A DNA stretch of 64,000 bases. Source: CAYGDP01 sp964348665. Its GTDB lineage: Bacteria; Verrucomicrobiota; Verrucomicrobiia; Palsa-1439; CAYGDP01. Below, piece by piece: positions 16,844-26,996 of this stretch. A model generated the notes under the pieces. It did no database searches and was not told the DNA's origin. It saw only the letters and a program-made list of their open reading frames with translations. Location: contig CAYGDP010000011.1 in assembly GCA_964348665.1 (NCBI GenBank), positions 1-64,000 of the forward strand, read 5' to 3'. A program made the position numbers and the translations under genes. The number at the start of each line of letters is the position of its first letter. Position 1 is the first letter of the stretch.

Positions 16844-19800
16844 CTATTTCGGTGCGGGGTCGTCGGGCCGAACGAATGAGCCTTTGCCTGTGACTTCGAG
16901 CACTTCGACGCGGTGAAATTCGACGGTGCTGTTATAGAGAGTGAGACCGGGGGAGCGTTTATTGCGCAACACCCAGCCCTCAAAGAGACTCATATCCGAA
17001 TAATCGGTCTTCCACTGGGTAATTGGCTTGCCGTCGAGATAGGCGGCGACGCCGTCGCGACGGACTTGGACGACGGAACTGTGGAGGCTGTTATCGAAAC
17101 AACGGGCAACTCGACGGGTGGTGGCATTCTCCAAGACATACGCACCGCGGACTGAATCAAAACCGAATATTGTGTTTTTCAATGACCCCATCATCCAGGC
17201 GAACTGTCGGTCGCCTTTAGCGAGTATTAGTCCGACGGTATCGTTACCCGAACGGCGACGGAAAACAATGCGGATGTCGTATTCATCGGGAGGTGTGTAA
17301 GGGATTTCGAGGCGAGCCTGGTCGGTAAATTGGCCAACGAGCATTTTGTTTTCCATTTGCCATTCCCCATCCCTCTTATCGCGCTGTGGATTGATTGTCT
17401 CGAGAAGATTTACAGCGTTTTTCCAGCGGAATTCATCTTCCACGTCCGCGACGGCCTCCATCGGCATCGCGCTAATGGCGAGAATGCCAGCGATGAAATC
17501 TCGGCGAGTGTACGCATCGTCTTTCGTCTGAAAGAACGAGTCGAAGACGATGCTGATCGCTTCGAGGGTTCGCTGCGGGTCGGTGGGGAGTGCTTGGGAA
17601 TACGTCTCGACCGGGAAACGGCCGTTATCAATCGTAGTTTTCGTCGCAAGGGCAATATAATTGGTAACGGGTTCGGTGCGGGTGTCCGCTCGCCAGTCGG
17701 CCGTGATCAGCTTCTCGATGGAATCCGGACCGGATTCATAATGGAATGTCACACGCGCCTTACAGCCTCCCCAGGCACTCGAGGTCAGAAAGGCCAGTTG
17801 AGAGCACTTACGACGTTGGTGGGGAAGCAGGTTGATTTTGATTGGGTCGGGTTGGCGGCCTTCGGAGGTGGTGATTACAATCGAATTCTTCTGCGGCGGC
17901 ATCGTGAGTTGAAAGATGCTGGACGGACTCGCGCCGGGAATCGGAATCCGGCCGTCATCGGGCAATCCCGGTTTTGTATTGCCAACTTTCTTCAAATACC
18001 CGGTAGTGGCAAAATGGCCAATGTTTCCCTCGGACGAATCCGCTGCGTCGTGGTCAGCGGTACTGATGACATCAGCATTGCACGCTTTGGAAATATCGAG
18101 TGGCAACCACGCATTCACAGCAACAGCGCGTTTCGCTTCTGCAGCCTTCGCAGCGGGGTCGTTGGGACGGATGAATTTTCCGTGACCTGTGATTTCGAGT
18201 ACCTGGACTCGGTGAAAAACTGTTTTACCTTGATCCGCGCCGATTCCGAGTAGCGAAGGGTCATTAAGTTTCCATGGTGGATGAATGGCCATGGTGGAAT
18301 AATTGCCGTTGTGTTCCGCGATCGGTTTTCCGTTCATAAACGCTTTCAAACTGCTTTTGCGCACTTGCACAAGAACGACCGAACGGCGCCCGTTATCAAG
18401 TCCGATATCCGTTCGTGTTGTGTTGTCATGGATGCCCTTGCCGCTGATATTTTCGAAACCCGAAACGGTATTTCCCCATCCACCCATGACCCAGGTAAAA
18501 TCATGGTTGTCTTTTGTCAGGATCAACACGACCCCCGATTTTCCGGTTTGCCGCGTGAACTCCGCGCGAACATCGTATTCCTCGGGTGGCCGATACGGAA
18601 ATTGGAGGTTTGCGAAGGGAGTTACGTCACAGACGATTCCCTCATCGTTCTGTTCCCATCTCCCTTTTACTTTGTCTGCCAGCGGGTTGGTCAACGCAAG
18701 CAAATCGATCGCTTTCTGCCACCGAAGATTTTCGGCGCTCAATACGACAGTTTCTTGGACAGCGGCATCACCGGGGTGGGTGAAAGTGCCTTGGCCGGAA
18801 ATCTCAACAGCAGCGAGACGATGAAAGCGGATGCGACCTTCCCAACTGGCGATGCCGAGCCTTCCGGCGTAGCCCTTATGATAGAAATCCAGCAGAGATG
18901 CGGTTGTATAATCGCCCCGCCATTCCGTAAACAGTTTGCCGTCGAGAAACGCCTTCACGCCATCATCGCGCACTTGCACCACTGTCGAGTGGCGTATGCC
19001 GATTTGCGGTCCAAACAATCGCTTGGTTGGGCTCGCGCTGATCGTTTTGCCATCGAATATTTCGAGGCCGGAAATCGTGTTTTGAGAAACACCCATCGCC
19101 AACAAGAACGGGCGATTGGATTTGGAACAAATCTGCGCCACCATCTCGTTTCCAGCCTCCCTCGTGAAATCGGCGAGGAAATCATATTCTTCCGGCGGCC
19201 GATACGGAATTGCAAGTTGCGCAAGACCATTCTTTTCCGATACCAACACGCCACCCTCGATATGCCAGTCGCCGGCCAGTTTGTCCCGCTCCACGTCAAT
19301 TAACGGCAGCAAGTTAATTGCAGAAGCCACACGACCGGGGTAATCGGGTTCTCCTTTCGGGAACACAGGCGCAACGCGCTGGGCAGCGGCAGTTTTTGCC
19401 GCAGGATCGTTGGGCCGATGGAATTTACCCTCGCCGCTAATTTCCACCAGCTCGACGCGATGAAACACTGTTGAGCTTTCGTTCGTTTCGATGCCGAGCG
19501 CTTTGTTATAAAGTTTGTCCAGATCCGTGCCGAGGCTCATATCGGAATACGTAGTTGGCCATCCTGCGATCAGTGAGCCGTTGACAAACGCCTTCAGCCC
19601 CCGATTCCGCACCTGCACAACCGACGAATATCGCTTTCCATTTTGGAAAACGATCGGCTGATGTTTCGTGGTTTTGTTTTCATGCGCCCAGAGATTGTCG
19701 ATGTTGGCAAATCCAAACACGTCATTTTGCGCTGCCATAATCCAACCGAACGATCGTCCCCCGCGCGACATGGTTTGCTTCACGTAATCGCTTCCCGATT

Positions 19801-21181
19801 GCCGCGTGAACTGGATCCGAAAATCATACTCTTCCGGGGGTTGAAATGGAATCTTGAGGGCGGCATAGGTTGTTTCGTCGGACGCCAGGCCATCCACTTC
19901 CTTCTTCCAAGTCCCGGTAATCTTGTCTTTTCTCACATCAATCAACGAGAGCAAGTCTATGCTTTTTTCCCACTTGGCGGCTGCATCCGGATCTTCCTCA
20001 GGAACAATCGGCGGGGCGACAGTTCCCTGCGACGACACAAGCGGCGCTTCTTGGTTATTAAAATAATTGCTCCAGAGCAAACCCGCAAAAGTTGCCAGCA
20101 ACGCCGCGGCGCCTGCCATCATCGAGCGGCGGCGCCAATCGGGCGCGGACGAAATTTTCCCCGCCAGAATTGCATCAATGTCGGCAATCAATTCGGCATA
20201 ACTCTGCTGTCGGTCGTTCGGATTTTTGGCAAGAATTTTGTCCAGCAACCGCGCCGTGGCGGGCGACACCGCCGCATTGACCTTCCGAATCGGCGGAGGT
20301 GGATTGGAAATTACACCCACCATGATATCCACCGCCGTCTCACCCGTAAATGGCGGTTGTCCGGCAAGTAAGTGGTACAGCGTCGCGCCGAGACTGTAAA
20401 TGTCGGCGCGAAAATCCAATTCCCGCGCCCGCGCTTGCTCGGGGCTCATGTAGAACGGCGTGCCCATGACTGTCTGCGTCGCGGTCAGCGCGGCGCTCAA
20501 TTCAGGACTGGTCGAGATTTTTTTGCTCAATCCAAAATCGGCGACTTTGACGATCCCTTTTTTGGTCAGCATCAAGTTTGCAGGCTTGATATCGCGGTGC
20601 AGAACACCATGCTCATTGGCATCCTGCAGGCCAAGCGCGGCTTGACGGATGTATTCGAGCGCCTCTCGTTCGTCTAATCGGTCACAGTGCTGTAGCAATT
20701 TTTCGAGACTGTTGCCATCCACCAGTTCCATCGCAAAAAACAGAATCTCCTCCTGTTGACCGATGTAATGGACTTGGATGATGTTCGGGTGATTGATTCG
20801 CGCGATCGCCTGCGCTTCACGCTGAAATCGCTCGGCAAATTCCGGGTCGGCGGCAAATCGCGGTGGCAGGACTTTCACCGCCACATCCCGTTTCAGCGCC
20901 TCTTCGTACGCCTTGAAGACCGTGCCCATACCCCCTTCACCGAGTTTTTGGGTCAGCTTGTAATGCGCGAGCGAGTCGCCCGCGCGCGGCTCACGCCGAG
21001 CCAAGGGCGAATGGGCAGTCTTCGCGCCCGCGCCGAGTTTCGTCTTTTGCGGATCGCCAGCGGGCGGCGGTGTCTGCGTCGCCTCGCCCGCGGATTGCAC
21101 GGCGGGTACTTTTGTGGAAGCCGCCGATTTTTCGGAAGTGTTCCCAATAGGGATTGACTCCTCATCACCCATAGACCGCAT
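16844..21181 (-). CDS. Very large Ser/Thr kinase with four repeated extracytoplasmic modules
   Basis: A Hanks-type kinase of 1445 residues (start ATG 21181, or 21172). Kinase domain about 74-340: GEGGMGTVFK, VAVK with Lys103, HRDIKPAN, DFG at 215-217, GTPFYMSPEQ. Transmembrane helix about 353-370 (MMAGAAALLATFAGLLW). The outside part holds four copies of a module of about 190 residues, at roughly 404-596, 618-805, 818-1010 and 1254-1445. Each has the order W-x-x-aI(d/n)LL, DK-x-x-G-x-W, (I/F)P(Y/F)-x-PPEEYD, a VVQVR strand, AF-x-(D/N)GK, and closes FHRVEVLEITGKG-F-x-RP-x-DPA. They resemble concanavalin/LamG or DUF1080-type sandwiches. A different domain of about 220 residues, beta-rich by composition, sits between modules 3 and 4. 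Ligand unknown. Confidence 0.88.
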   Translation of the reverse strand: MRSMGDEESIPIGNTSEKSAASTKVPAVQSAGEATQTPPPAGDPQKTKLGAGAKTAHSPLARREPRAGDSLAHYKLTQKLGEGGMGTVFKAYEEALKRDVAVKVLPPRFAADPEFAERFQREAQAIARINHPNIIQVHYIGQQEEILFFAMELVDGNSLEKLLQHCDRLDEREALEYIRQAALGLQDANEHGVLHRDIKPANLMLTKKGIVKVADFGLSKKISTSPELSAALTATQTVMGTPFYMSPEQARARELDFRADIYSLGATLYHLLAGQPPFTGETAVDIMVGVISNPPPPIRKVNAAVSPATARLLDKILAKNPNDRQQSYAELIADIDAILAGKISSAPDWRRRSMMAGAAALLATFAGLLWSNYFNNQEAPLVSSQGTVAPPIVPEEDPDAAAKWEKSIDLLSLIDVRKDKITGTWKKEVDGLASDETTYAALKIPFQPPEEYDFRIQFTRQSGSDYVKQTMSRGGRSFGWIMAAQNDVFGFANIDNLWAHENKTTKHQPIVFQNGKRYSSVVQVRNRGLKAFVNGSLIAGWPTTYSDMSLGTDLDKLYNKALGIETNESSTVFHRVELVEISGEGKFHRPNDPAAKTAAAQRVAPVFPKGEPDYPGRVASAINLLPLIDVERDKLAGDWHIEGGVLVSEKNGLAQLAIPYRPPEEYDFLADFTREAGNEMVAQICSKSNRPFLLAMGVSQNTISGLEIFDGKTISASPTKRLFGPQIGIRHSTVVQVRDDGVKAFLDGKLFTEWRGDYTTASLLDFYHKGYAGRLGIASWEGRIRFHRLAAVEISGQGTFTHPGDAAVQETVVLSAENLRWQKAIDLLALTNPLADKVKGRWEQNDEGIVCDVTPFANLQFPYRPPEEYDVRAEFTRQTGKSGVVLILTKDNHDFTWVMGGWGNTVSGFENISGKGIHDNTTRTDIGLDNGRRSVVLVQVRKSSLKAFMNGKPIAEHNGNYSTMAIHPPWKLNDPSLLGIGADQGKTVFHRVQVLEITGHGKFIRPNDPAAKAAEAKRAVAVNAWLPLDISKACNADVISTADHDAADSSEGNIGHFATTGYLKKVGNTKPGLPDDGRIPIPGASPSSIFQLTMPPQKNSIVITTSEGRQPDPIKINLLPHQRRKCSQLAFLTSSAWGGCKARVTFHYESGPDSIEKLITADWRADTRTEPVTNYIALATKTTIDNGRFPVETYSQALPTDPQRTLEAISIVFDSFFQTKDDAYTRRDFIAGILAISAMPMEAVADVEDEFRWKNAVNLLETINPQRDKRDGEWQMENKMLVGQFTDQARLEIPYTPPDEYDIRIVFRRRSGNDTVGLILAKGDRQFAWMMGSLKNTIFGFDSVRGAYVLENATTRRVARCFDNSLHSSVVQVRRDGVAAYLDGKPITQWKTDYSDMSLFEGWVLRNKRSPGLTLYNSTVEFHRVEVLEVTGKGSFVRPDDPAPK

Positions 21182-21360
21182 ATTGTAGCGGCGACATTCC
21201 CTTCGCGCAAGTCCGCGCGATGGTATTTGCTGATTCCGCACACAATCACTTTCGAGAGAATCGGTAATTCCCAAAGGCGAGATTGGCTCGATGGAAAAAA
21301 CGTTTTGGGAATGAAAAACCGTTTGCCTCTCTGTGCGTGCTGTGCGATACTGATCGGCGA

Positions 21361-24300
21361 ATGAGGTTGGATCCACGCTTTTTACGCGAAGAGGGTTGCG
21401 AGATTTACACCGGCAACGAACTGCTGATCAAAGGTCTTCTCGAGACCGACGGGGGTACCCATCTCTGGACGGGCTACCCGGGGTCGCCCATTGCCGGATT
21501 CTTCGACGCCATCGAACAAATCGCCCCACTCCTGAAAGAAAAGGGAATCCGCGCCGCACTTGCCAATAACGAAGCCTTGGCCGCTGCGATGCTGAATGGT
21601 TCGCAGATGAGCGGGTTGCGAGGCGTAGCGGCTATGAAATCTGTGGGGCTGCACGTGGCGGCGGATGCGTTGGCGCTGGGCAACCTCGCGGGCGCGCACC
21701 CCGATGGCGGCGCGGTGGTCATCGTCGGCGACGATCCGTGGAGCGATTCCACCCAAGTGCCCGCCGATTCGCGTTATCTCTGCAAACATCTTTTCATGCC
21801 GGTGGTTGAGCCGGCCGATTTTCAGGAGCTAAAAGACTGGCTCAATATCAGTTTTCAGCTCTCCAACCGCGCCCGCCTTTATATCGGCTATCTGGTCACC
21901 ACCAATCAAGCCGATGGCGGAGGCACCGTTTGGGCGCGCACCAACCACTGGCCAAAAATCAACGCCAACAATCGCATCGAACTCGATACCGCCAAGATCG
22001 ATCTCGACGACCGCGTCCTGCTTCCGCCGCGAACTTGGTGGAAAGAAGACGCGTTTACACAACGCTTTGCCGATTTGTGGACGGCCGCGCGGGAATTGGG
22101 TGTGAATCGGATTGAGTTTTCGAAAGCCACAGGCAGGGATGCGTCTGCCACCAAGAAGGCCCCTCTCGGTTTTGTCGCAACCGGCCTGGCGTATGTCTAT
22201 CTCACCCACGCGCTCGCCGAACTCGGCGTGCTCGGTGATATCCCCATCCTCAAACTCGGTGTCAGCTATCCTGCCGACCCACAACTGGTCGAGGAATTCG
22301 CGACGACGGTTGAAAAGATCATCGTCGTCGAGGAGCGACGCGGTTTTCTCGAAGAACAAATTGCCTCGATTGCCACGAAAGCTCGACAGAACGGAAGGCA
22401 AGTTGCGGAAGTTTGGGGCAAACAGTTTCCTGACGGCGAAGGGTTTCCCTCCATCCGCGGTCTGCATCCCTCGATCGTTCTGGAGCGCATCGCGCCAGTG
22501 CTGCACGACGCGGGCTTTGGCAATGGATCGGTGGAGCGCGAACTGGCGACCATCGCGGCGACGGAGAAATTCGATGCGACACTGGCGCCGCGAACCCCTA
22601 CGTTTTGTCCCGGATGCCCGCATCGCGACAGCGCGAGCGTCTTGATGCAGGTCAAGGCGGATTTTCGAAATGCTGAATATATGTTCAAGGTGCACAATTG
22701 CGGCCCGGTGGATTTGGTGTTTCACGGCGATACAGGCTGTTACACGATGCTGATGTTCGAGCCGACCAAAGAGCTGATGCACAATTACAGCGGGATGGGC
22801 TTGGGCGGAGGCACCGGCGCTGGCATTGACCCGTTCATTCGAAATAAACAAGTCGTTTTCCTTGGTGATTCCACGTTTTTCCACAGCGGCACAGTCGCTA
22901 TCTCCAATTCACTGAAAAACAAACAGGACATCACTTACATCATCCTCGACAATAAAACGACCGCGATGACCGGCCATCAGACGACGCCGGGACTCGAACC
23001 GGATTTGATGGGCGAATCCACCTACGCGCAAAACATCGATCGAATTGTCGGCGCCTTGCTGCCGGAAGGCGCGCAAGTAATCCGCGCCAACCCCGGTTAT
23101 CGACAGCAATGGCGTGAGATGCTGGAGGAAACGATTCTCCAGGAAGGCGTCAAGGTCATCGTCGCCGACAAAGAATGCGCCATCACGTTTCACCGCCGAC
23201 GCGCCAGCGACGAGCGCAGCACCATCCGCGAACGCGGTTATCTGCCCGAAAAGAAATTCGTCAACGTCACGCCCGATGTCTGCGAGTTCTGCCTCGAATG
23301 CACCCTGCAAACCGGTTGTCCCGGGTTGACTTTCGTCAACACCAGGCACGGGCCGAAAGTGCAGACCGACCTTTCCTGGTGCGTCGCCGATACCGCTTGC
23401 GCGAAGATCAAGGCTTGTCCCTCCTTCGAGGAAGTCACCGTCTATCGTGATCGCCCCACCCCGCCCCGCTGGTCGGAAATCAATCCTGCCACTCTTCCAA
23501 TTCCTTCCATCCTTCCACTCTCCTCCGCTTGGCGGGCGTACCTTGCCGGCGTCGGCGGCATGGGCATCGGTGTCGCCACGGCCGTTCTCGTCCGCGCGGG
23601 ATTCAAGGAAGGGTATCGCGTGCAGTTCTGCGACAAAAAAGGTCTCGCCATCCGCAATGGCGGCGTCTATTCCCAAATCGTTTTCGCCAAACCCGGCCTC
23701 ACCACTTCGCAAATCATCCCCTACGGCAAAGCCGACCTTCTTCTCGGCGTGGATCTGCTCGAAGCCGCGCGCGGACTCGACCCGCGCATCAGCCAGCGCG
23801 TCGCCAGCTCGCGCTCCGTCGCCATCGTCAATACGCACAAAACCCCAACCATTCTGACACTGCTCGGCAAAGACGATTTTTGCGTCAACGACCTCGAAAA
23901 CGCGCTTCGGCGCGCGACAAACGGCGAGAAATTTTTCGGACGCGATGTCTCCGCGCTTTCCGAGCAGTTGTTTGGCGCAAAACTCTACGCCAACATCATC
24001 ATGCTCGGCGTCGCTTTCCAGCGCGGCCTCTTGCCGGCGTCACTCGACAGTATCGAGTGGGCCATTCGCGAAACAACTGGCAAAGCCGCCACCGAAAATC
24101 TTGCCGCGTTTCATTGGGGCCGAAAACTCGTGGCCGATCCGCGCGCCACACCGCAACCGGCGGATGGACGGGAGATCACGTTCGAGTCCGTCGTGGAAGA
24201 AAAATCGAGGCTCCTGGCGATGCCGAAATTCAATTGGCTGCCGGAATGGGTCCCGCAGCAACATAATACCAAACTGGCCGAGGAGTATCGTCAGATCGTC

Positions 24301-25005
24301 GGACGCGCCGTCGAGGAAATGCGTAGAGACGCACGGCCGCGTATGTCCGACACCGCCGATTTGTCCCTATCGGATGACACCCTCCGCGACCTTGCCGTCC
24401 GCGTTTACGACCTGATCCAATTCGAGAACCTCGCGTACGCCGAGAAATATCTCGCAGTAGTAAAACAAGTTCACGCCAAGGACCGCGCCGAGTTCGACTT
24501 TGCCGCGACAAAGGCCGTAATTTGGAATCTGCACAAGGCGATGGCCATCAAAGACGAGGTTTATGTGGCGAGTTTGCTCACCGCACCCGATAAACTTGCC
24601 CGCGATCGTCAGCGATATGACGTGGACGCCGCCCGCGGCGACCGCATCGAATACAGCCATTTTACGCGCCCTCATTTCTCGATCTTTGGACAGGAAATCG
24701 AGTTCGACATCCGCACCCAGAACTGGATGCTCGAAATCATGAAACACGGCAAATTCCTGCGCCGCTGGTTGCCCGACTGGCATCAGCACGAAAAAGATTT
24801 CCGCGATTGGTATCGGGGCGTCATCGAGAACTTCCACTATCACGACCGCGCCAGCTACGACCTCTACGTTCGCGCCCTCCGCTGCGTCGAACCCGTCCGC
24901 GGCTATCGCGAAGTGCGCTATCCGAAAATGGCCGAGGCGCGCAAAAAGGTGGAGGCCTTGCTGGCGAAGATGGACGACCGGCGGATCGAAGAATCCGTAA
25001 TGTAG
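21361..25005 (+). CDS. Fused indolepyruvate ferredoxin oxidoreductase (alpha-beta-gamma type)
   Basis: Oxidatively decarboxylates indolepyruvate or related aryl/branched 2-oxo acids to acyl-CoA, passing electrons to ferredoxin. 1214 residues from ATG 21361 (MRLDPRFLREEGC). Order: pyrimidine-binding POR domain (TGNELLIKGLLE, GYPGSPIAGF, about 12-400); TPP-binding domain (FCPGCPHRDS, FHGDTGCYTM, FLGDSTFFHSG, about 415-640); a cysteine-rich stretch (CEFCLECTLQTGC, CVADTACAKIKAC, about 640-690); the gamma domain (GVGGMGIGVATAVLVRAG, GGVYSQIVF, about 725-900); and a C-terminal DUF6537-type region. All subunits are in one polypeptide, as in some Proteobacteria. A repeat-like low-complexity linker lies just before the gamma domain. 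Divergent from the large kinase; the tandem ferredoxins at 11 kb are possible acceptors. Confidence 0.9.
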   Translation: MRLDPRFLREEGCEIYTGNELLIKGLLETDGGTHLWTGYPGSPIAGFFDAIEQIAPLLKEKGIRAALANNEALAAAMLNGSQMSGLRGVAAMKSVGLHVAADALALGNLAGAHPDGGAVVIVGDDPWSDSTQVPADSRYLCKHLFMPVVEPADFQELKDWLNISFQLSNRARLYIGYLVTTNQADGGGTVWARTNHWPKINANNRIELDTAKIDLDDRVLLPPRTWWKEDAFTQRFADLWTAARELGVNRIEFSKATGRDASATKKAPLGFVATGLAYVYLTHALAELGVLGDIPILKLGVSYPADPQLVEEFATTVEKIIVVEERRGFLEEQIASIATKARQNGRQVAEVWGKQFPDGEGFPSIRGLHPSIVLERIAPVLHDAGFGNGSVERELATIAATEKFDATLAPRTPTFCPGCPHRDSASVLMQVKADFRNAEYMFKVHNCGPVDLVFHGDTGCYTMLMFEPTKELMHNYSGMGLGGGTGAGIDPFIRNKQVVFLGDSTFFHSGTVAISNSLKNKQDITYIILDNKTTAMTGHQTTPGLEPDLMGESTYAQNIDRIVGALLPEGAQVIRANPGYRQQWREMLEETILQEGVKVIVADKECAITFHRRRASDERSTIRERGYLPEKKFVNVTPDVCEFCLECTLQTGCPGLTFVNTRHGPKVQTDLSWCVADTACAKIKACPSFEEVTVYRDRPTPPRWSEINPATLPIPSILPLSSAWRAYLAGVGGMGIGVATAVLVRAGFKEGYRVQFCDKKGLAIRNGGVYSQIVFAKPGLTTSQIIPYGKADLLLGVDLLEAARGLDPRISQRVASSRSVAIVNTHKTPTILTLLGKDDFCVNDLENALRRATNGEKFFGRDVSALSEQLFGAKLYANIIMLGVAFQRGLLPASLDSIEWAIRETTGKAATENLAAFHWGRKLVADPRATPQPADGREITFESVVEEKSRLLAMPKFNWLPEWVPQQHNTKLAEEYRQIVGRAVEEMRRDARPRMSDTADLSLSDDTLRDLAVRVYDLIQFENLAYAEKYLAVVKQVHAKDRAEFDFAATKAVIWNLHKAMAIKDEVYVASLLTAPDKLARDRQRYDVDAARGDRIEYSHFTRPHFSIFGQEIEFDIRTQNWMLEIMKHGKFLRRWLPDWHQHEKDFRDWYRGVIENFHYHDRASYDLYVRALRCVEPVRGYREVRYPKMAEARKKVEALLAKMDDRRIEESVM

Positions 25006-25081
25006 AGAACATGAGTGTGTGCCTTGTCACTTCTAGAAAAAAGAGGCACGCAATAACATGTCTACTTCACGGAAAGCAAAT

Positions 25082-26839
25082 CTACCGATGCAGCGGGACG
25101 GGTTCGTTTTTGTCGCCGCGTTCGAAGCGTTTGATTTGACGCTTGAGGTAGTCGTTATCAGGTTCCAGCGAGAGGGCGTACCGTTCGGTCTCGATCGCTT
25201 TGGCTTTGTTGCCATTGCGGAAATACGACTCGGCGAGCGTGTCGAGATACGCAACCTCAAACGGAGCGCCGGCGTTGGCTTTTTTGGCCTCTTCCAAGGC
25301 CTCCGCAGGACGCAGATTGGCAACGACATAGGTCCAGGCTAGGTTGTTGTGATAATTCGGCTCTTCGTTTTCGATATTGCCGCCAACCAGATCCTCGTCG
25401 TCCGGATCGCCACCGGCGGCTTCGAATTTTTGAAGGAGAATATCACGCGCTTCATCGAGAATTTTTTCCGCTTCCTCTTTGCGTCCATTCGCCGCGTACA
25501 ATCGCGCCAGCTCGCCCGCGCCGTCGGGATGACCGGGCGCGAGCCGGATCATTTCCTTGATGGTGTCTTCCAGTTTTGACGTGTCGCCTTTGGCCATCAT
25601 CGAGCGCGCGCGATTCCACGCGCCTTCCGCTTGCACGCTGCTCCAGCCGCCGCGCAATGCCAGGTTGTTATCCTCGGCTAAATCCCCCGCGCGAGTGTAA
25701 TGCTCTGCCGCCTCGTCGAATCGGGCGTCGTGCGCTGCTTGATAGCCGAGGTTCGCAAGTGCGTTGACCTTGTGGATCGGTTGCGCGCTCGAATTTTTGA
25801 GGATCGCCTGCCATTCGTTTGCCTCCCATTCATGCCACTTATGAAATTTCAAAAATCCAGCCGAGAGCGCATGCCCCACGATTGGCTCGACACCCTGCCG
25901 TGGCGGGGCGGCAAGCGCCTGCGCAACAAGCGCGGCCGCTTGCGCCTTGTCGCCTTTGATCTCCGCCAGCCGTGCGCGCAGATAAATCAAACGAGAATCG
26001 CCCGGCGCGGCTTTCTCCAGTTTTGGTAAAACCGCCTGCACACGGTCGGTGGCGCCCAGCTCCAAAAGCCATGCCACCAACGTCATCGTTCGCAATTCGA
26101 TTTCTTCGTCGGATGCGCCGCCGTCAATGGACAATTCGCACGTTGCCAACACTTTTCCGAGCAACGCGGTGGATTTTTTCCGGTCGTGCAATCGCCATGC
26201 CCAGCCCTGCAACAACTGCAGATCGTCCCGGTCGCTCTCAAATTCGTACCGCCTCACATATTCGGTCACAGTGCCAAACGGCAAATCCATCAAATACCCG
26301 GCAGCCGCCGACGCGATTTGCTCGTCCGGATCCAGGTCCGCGATCCGCATCATGGGCGGGATCGCCTTGAAACGTCCTTTGCTAATTAAACTACGTAACA
26401 ATTGCGCACGGCCATCCCGATCTTGATTTTGATACTCCGCCATCAGCTCCTTGATGTCGGCGGGATCCGTCGAACTAACTGCCCATGGGATTTTTTCAAG
26501 AGCGCGACGAGAACGAGCTGCCACTTCCGCGTCCGCGTCTTTGGTCGCCGCCATCAAAGGCTTGCGAGCAGGCAAACCGATCTCGATTAGTTTTTTTGTC
26601 GCGTCCTCCCGCACCTGCCAGGTCGGATCGCCAAGTTGCTTGATCAACATCGCAATCTGCGCGTCCTGCGACGTTGCCTTGGCGGGCTTGGACTCTTTCC
26701 TGGAATCCTTCTTCGACTCAGCCGGCTTGGATTCCTTGGTCGTCTCCTCCGGCTTATCCCGCAACCCGCGCGGCGGCGCCGCCAGAGAAGTGGACACCGC
26801 CAACGCAAATCCATAAAACGCTATGATCGTTCTCATCAT
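25082..26839 (-). CDS. Secreted HEAT-repeat and TPR protein
   Basis: A 585-residue exported protein (signal peptide MMRTIIAFYGFALAVSTSLA). A Lys/Glu/Ser-rich linker (residues 25-58) is followed by HEAT repeats of the PBS-lyase type (LIKQLGDPTWQVREDATKKL, AATKDADAEVAARSRRAL). From about residue 290 it shows TPR-like helices (AKAIETERYALSLEPDNDYLKRQIKRF at the very end, split here for reading). Such proteins act as scaffolds in the periplasm or at the surface. No catalytic motif. Convergent with the oxidoreductase gene, 76 bp away; a weak 6-bp stem near 25019-25049 is not a convincing terminator. Confidence 0.82.
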   Translation of the reverse strand: MMRTIIAFYGFALAVSTSLAAPPRGLRDKPEETTKESKPAESKKDSRKESKPAKATSQDAQIAMLIKQLGDPTWQVREDATKKLIEIGLPARKPLMAATKDADAEVAARSRRALEKIPWAVSSTDPADIKELMAEYQNQDRDGRAQLLRSLISKGRFKAIPPMMRIADLDPDEQIASAAAGYLMDLPFGTVTEYVRRYEFESDRDDLQLLQGWAWRLHDRKKSTALLGKVLATCELSIDGGASDEEIELRTMTLVAWLLELGATDRVQAVLPKLEKAAPGDSRLIYLRARLAEIKGDKAQAAALVAQALAAPPRQGVEPIVGHALSAGFLKFHKWHEWEANEWQAILKNSSAQPIHKVNALANLGYQAAHDARFDEAAEHYTRAGDLAEDNNLALRGGWSSVQAEGAWNRARSMMAKGDTSKLEDTIKEMIRLAPGHPDGAGELARLYAANGRKEEAEKILDEARDILLQKFEAAGGDPDDEDLVGGNIENEEPNYHNNLAWTYVVANLRPAEALEEAKKANAGAPFEVAYLDTLAESYFRNGNKAKAIETERYALSLEPDNDYLKRQIKRFERGDKNEPVPLHR

Positions 26840-26908
26840 CGGCCTAACCTAATGGACACCCGCCCATCAATCAAGTAACGAATCAAACGAATTATTGAAA
26901 CCGCGAAT

Positions 26909-26960
26909 GCTTGCCCGCCATACGTTTGGTGGGCTTGCCCGCCGCGATGTTTGGCGGGAA
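26909..26960. repeat. Two tandem copies of a GCTTGCCCGCC hairpin repeat
   Basis: Copy 1 is GCTTGCCCGCC, a 9-base loop, GGTGGGC; copy 2 is CTTGCCCGCC, a loop, GGCGGGAA. Each can fold back on itself (CCCGCC/GGCGGG or GGTGGG). The same unit occurs singly at 53381-53406 in a spacer, at 30684-30707 inside the Tm-1-like gene, and in a variant form at 29013-29035 inside copA. This looks like a REP-type dispersed palindrome family. Confidence 0.6.
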
Positions 26961-26996
26961 CGCGGATGGACGCGAATTCGCGCGAGAAAAGCGGGG

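Noticed and set aside
21283..21360. Upstream extension of the fused oxidoreductase
   Set aside because: The extra 26 residues do not match the family; ATG 21361 fits the conserved N-terminus.
25019..25049. GTGCCT...AGGCAC stem as a terminator between convergent genes
   Set aside because: Only 6 bp with a 19-nt loop and no U run.
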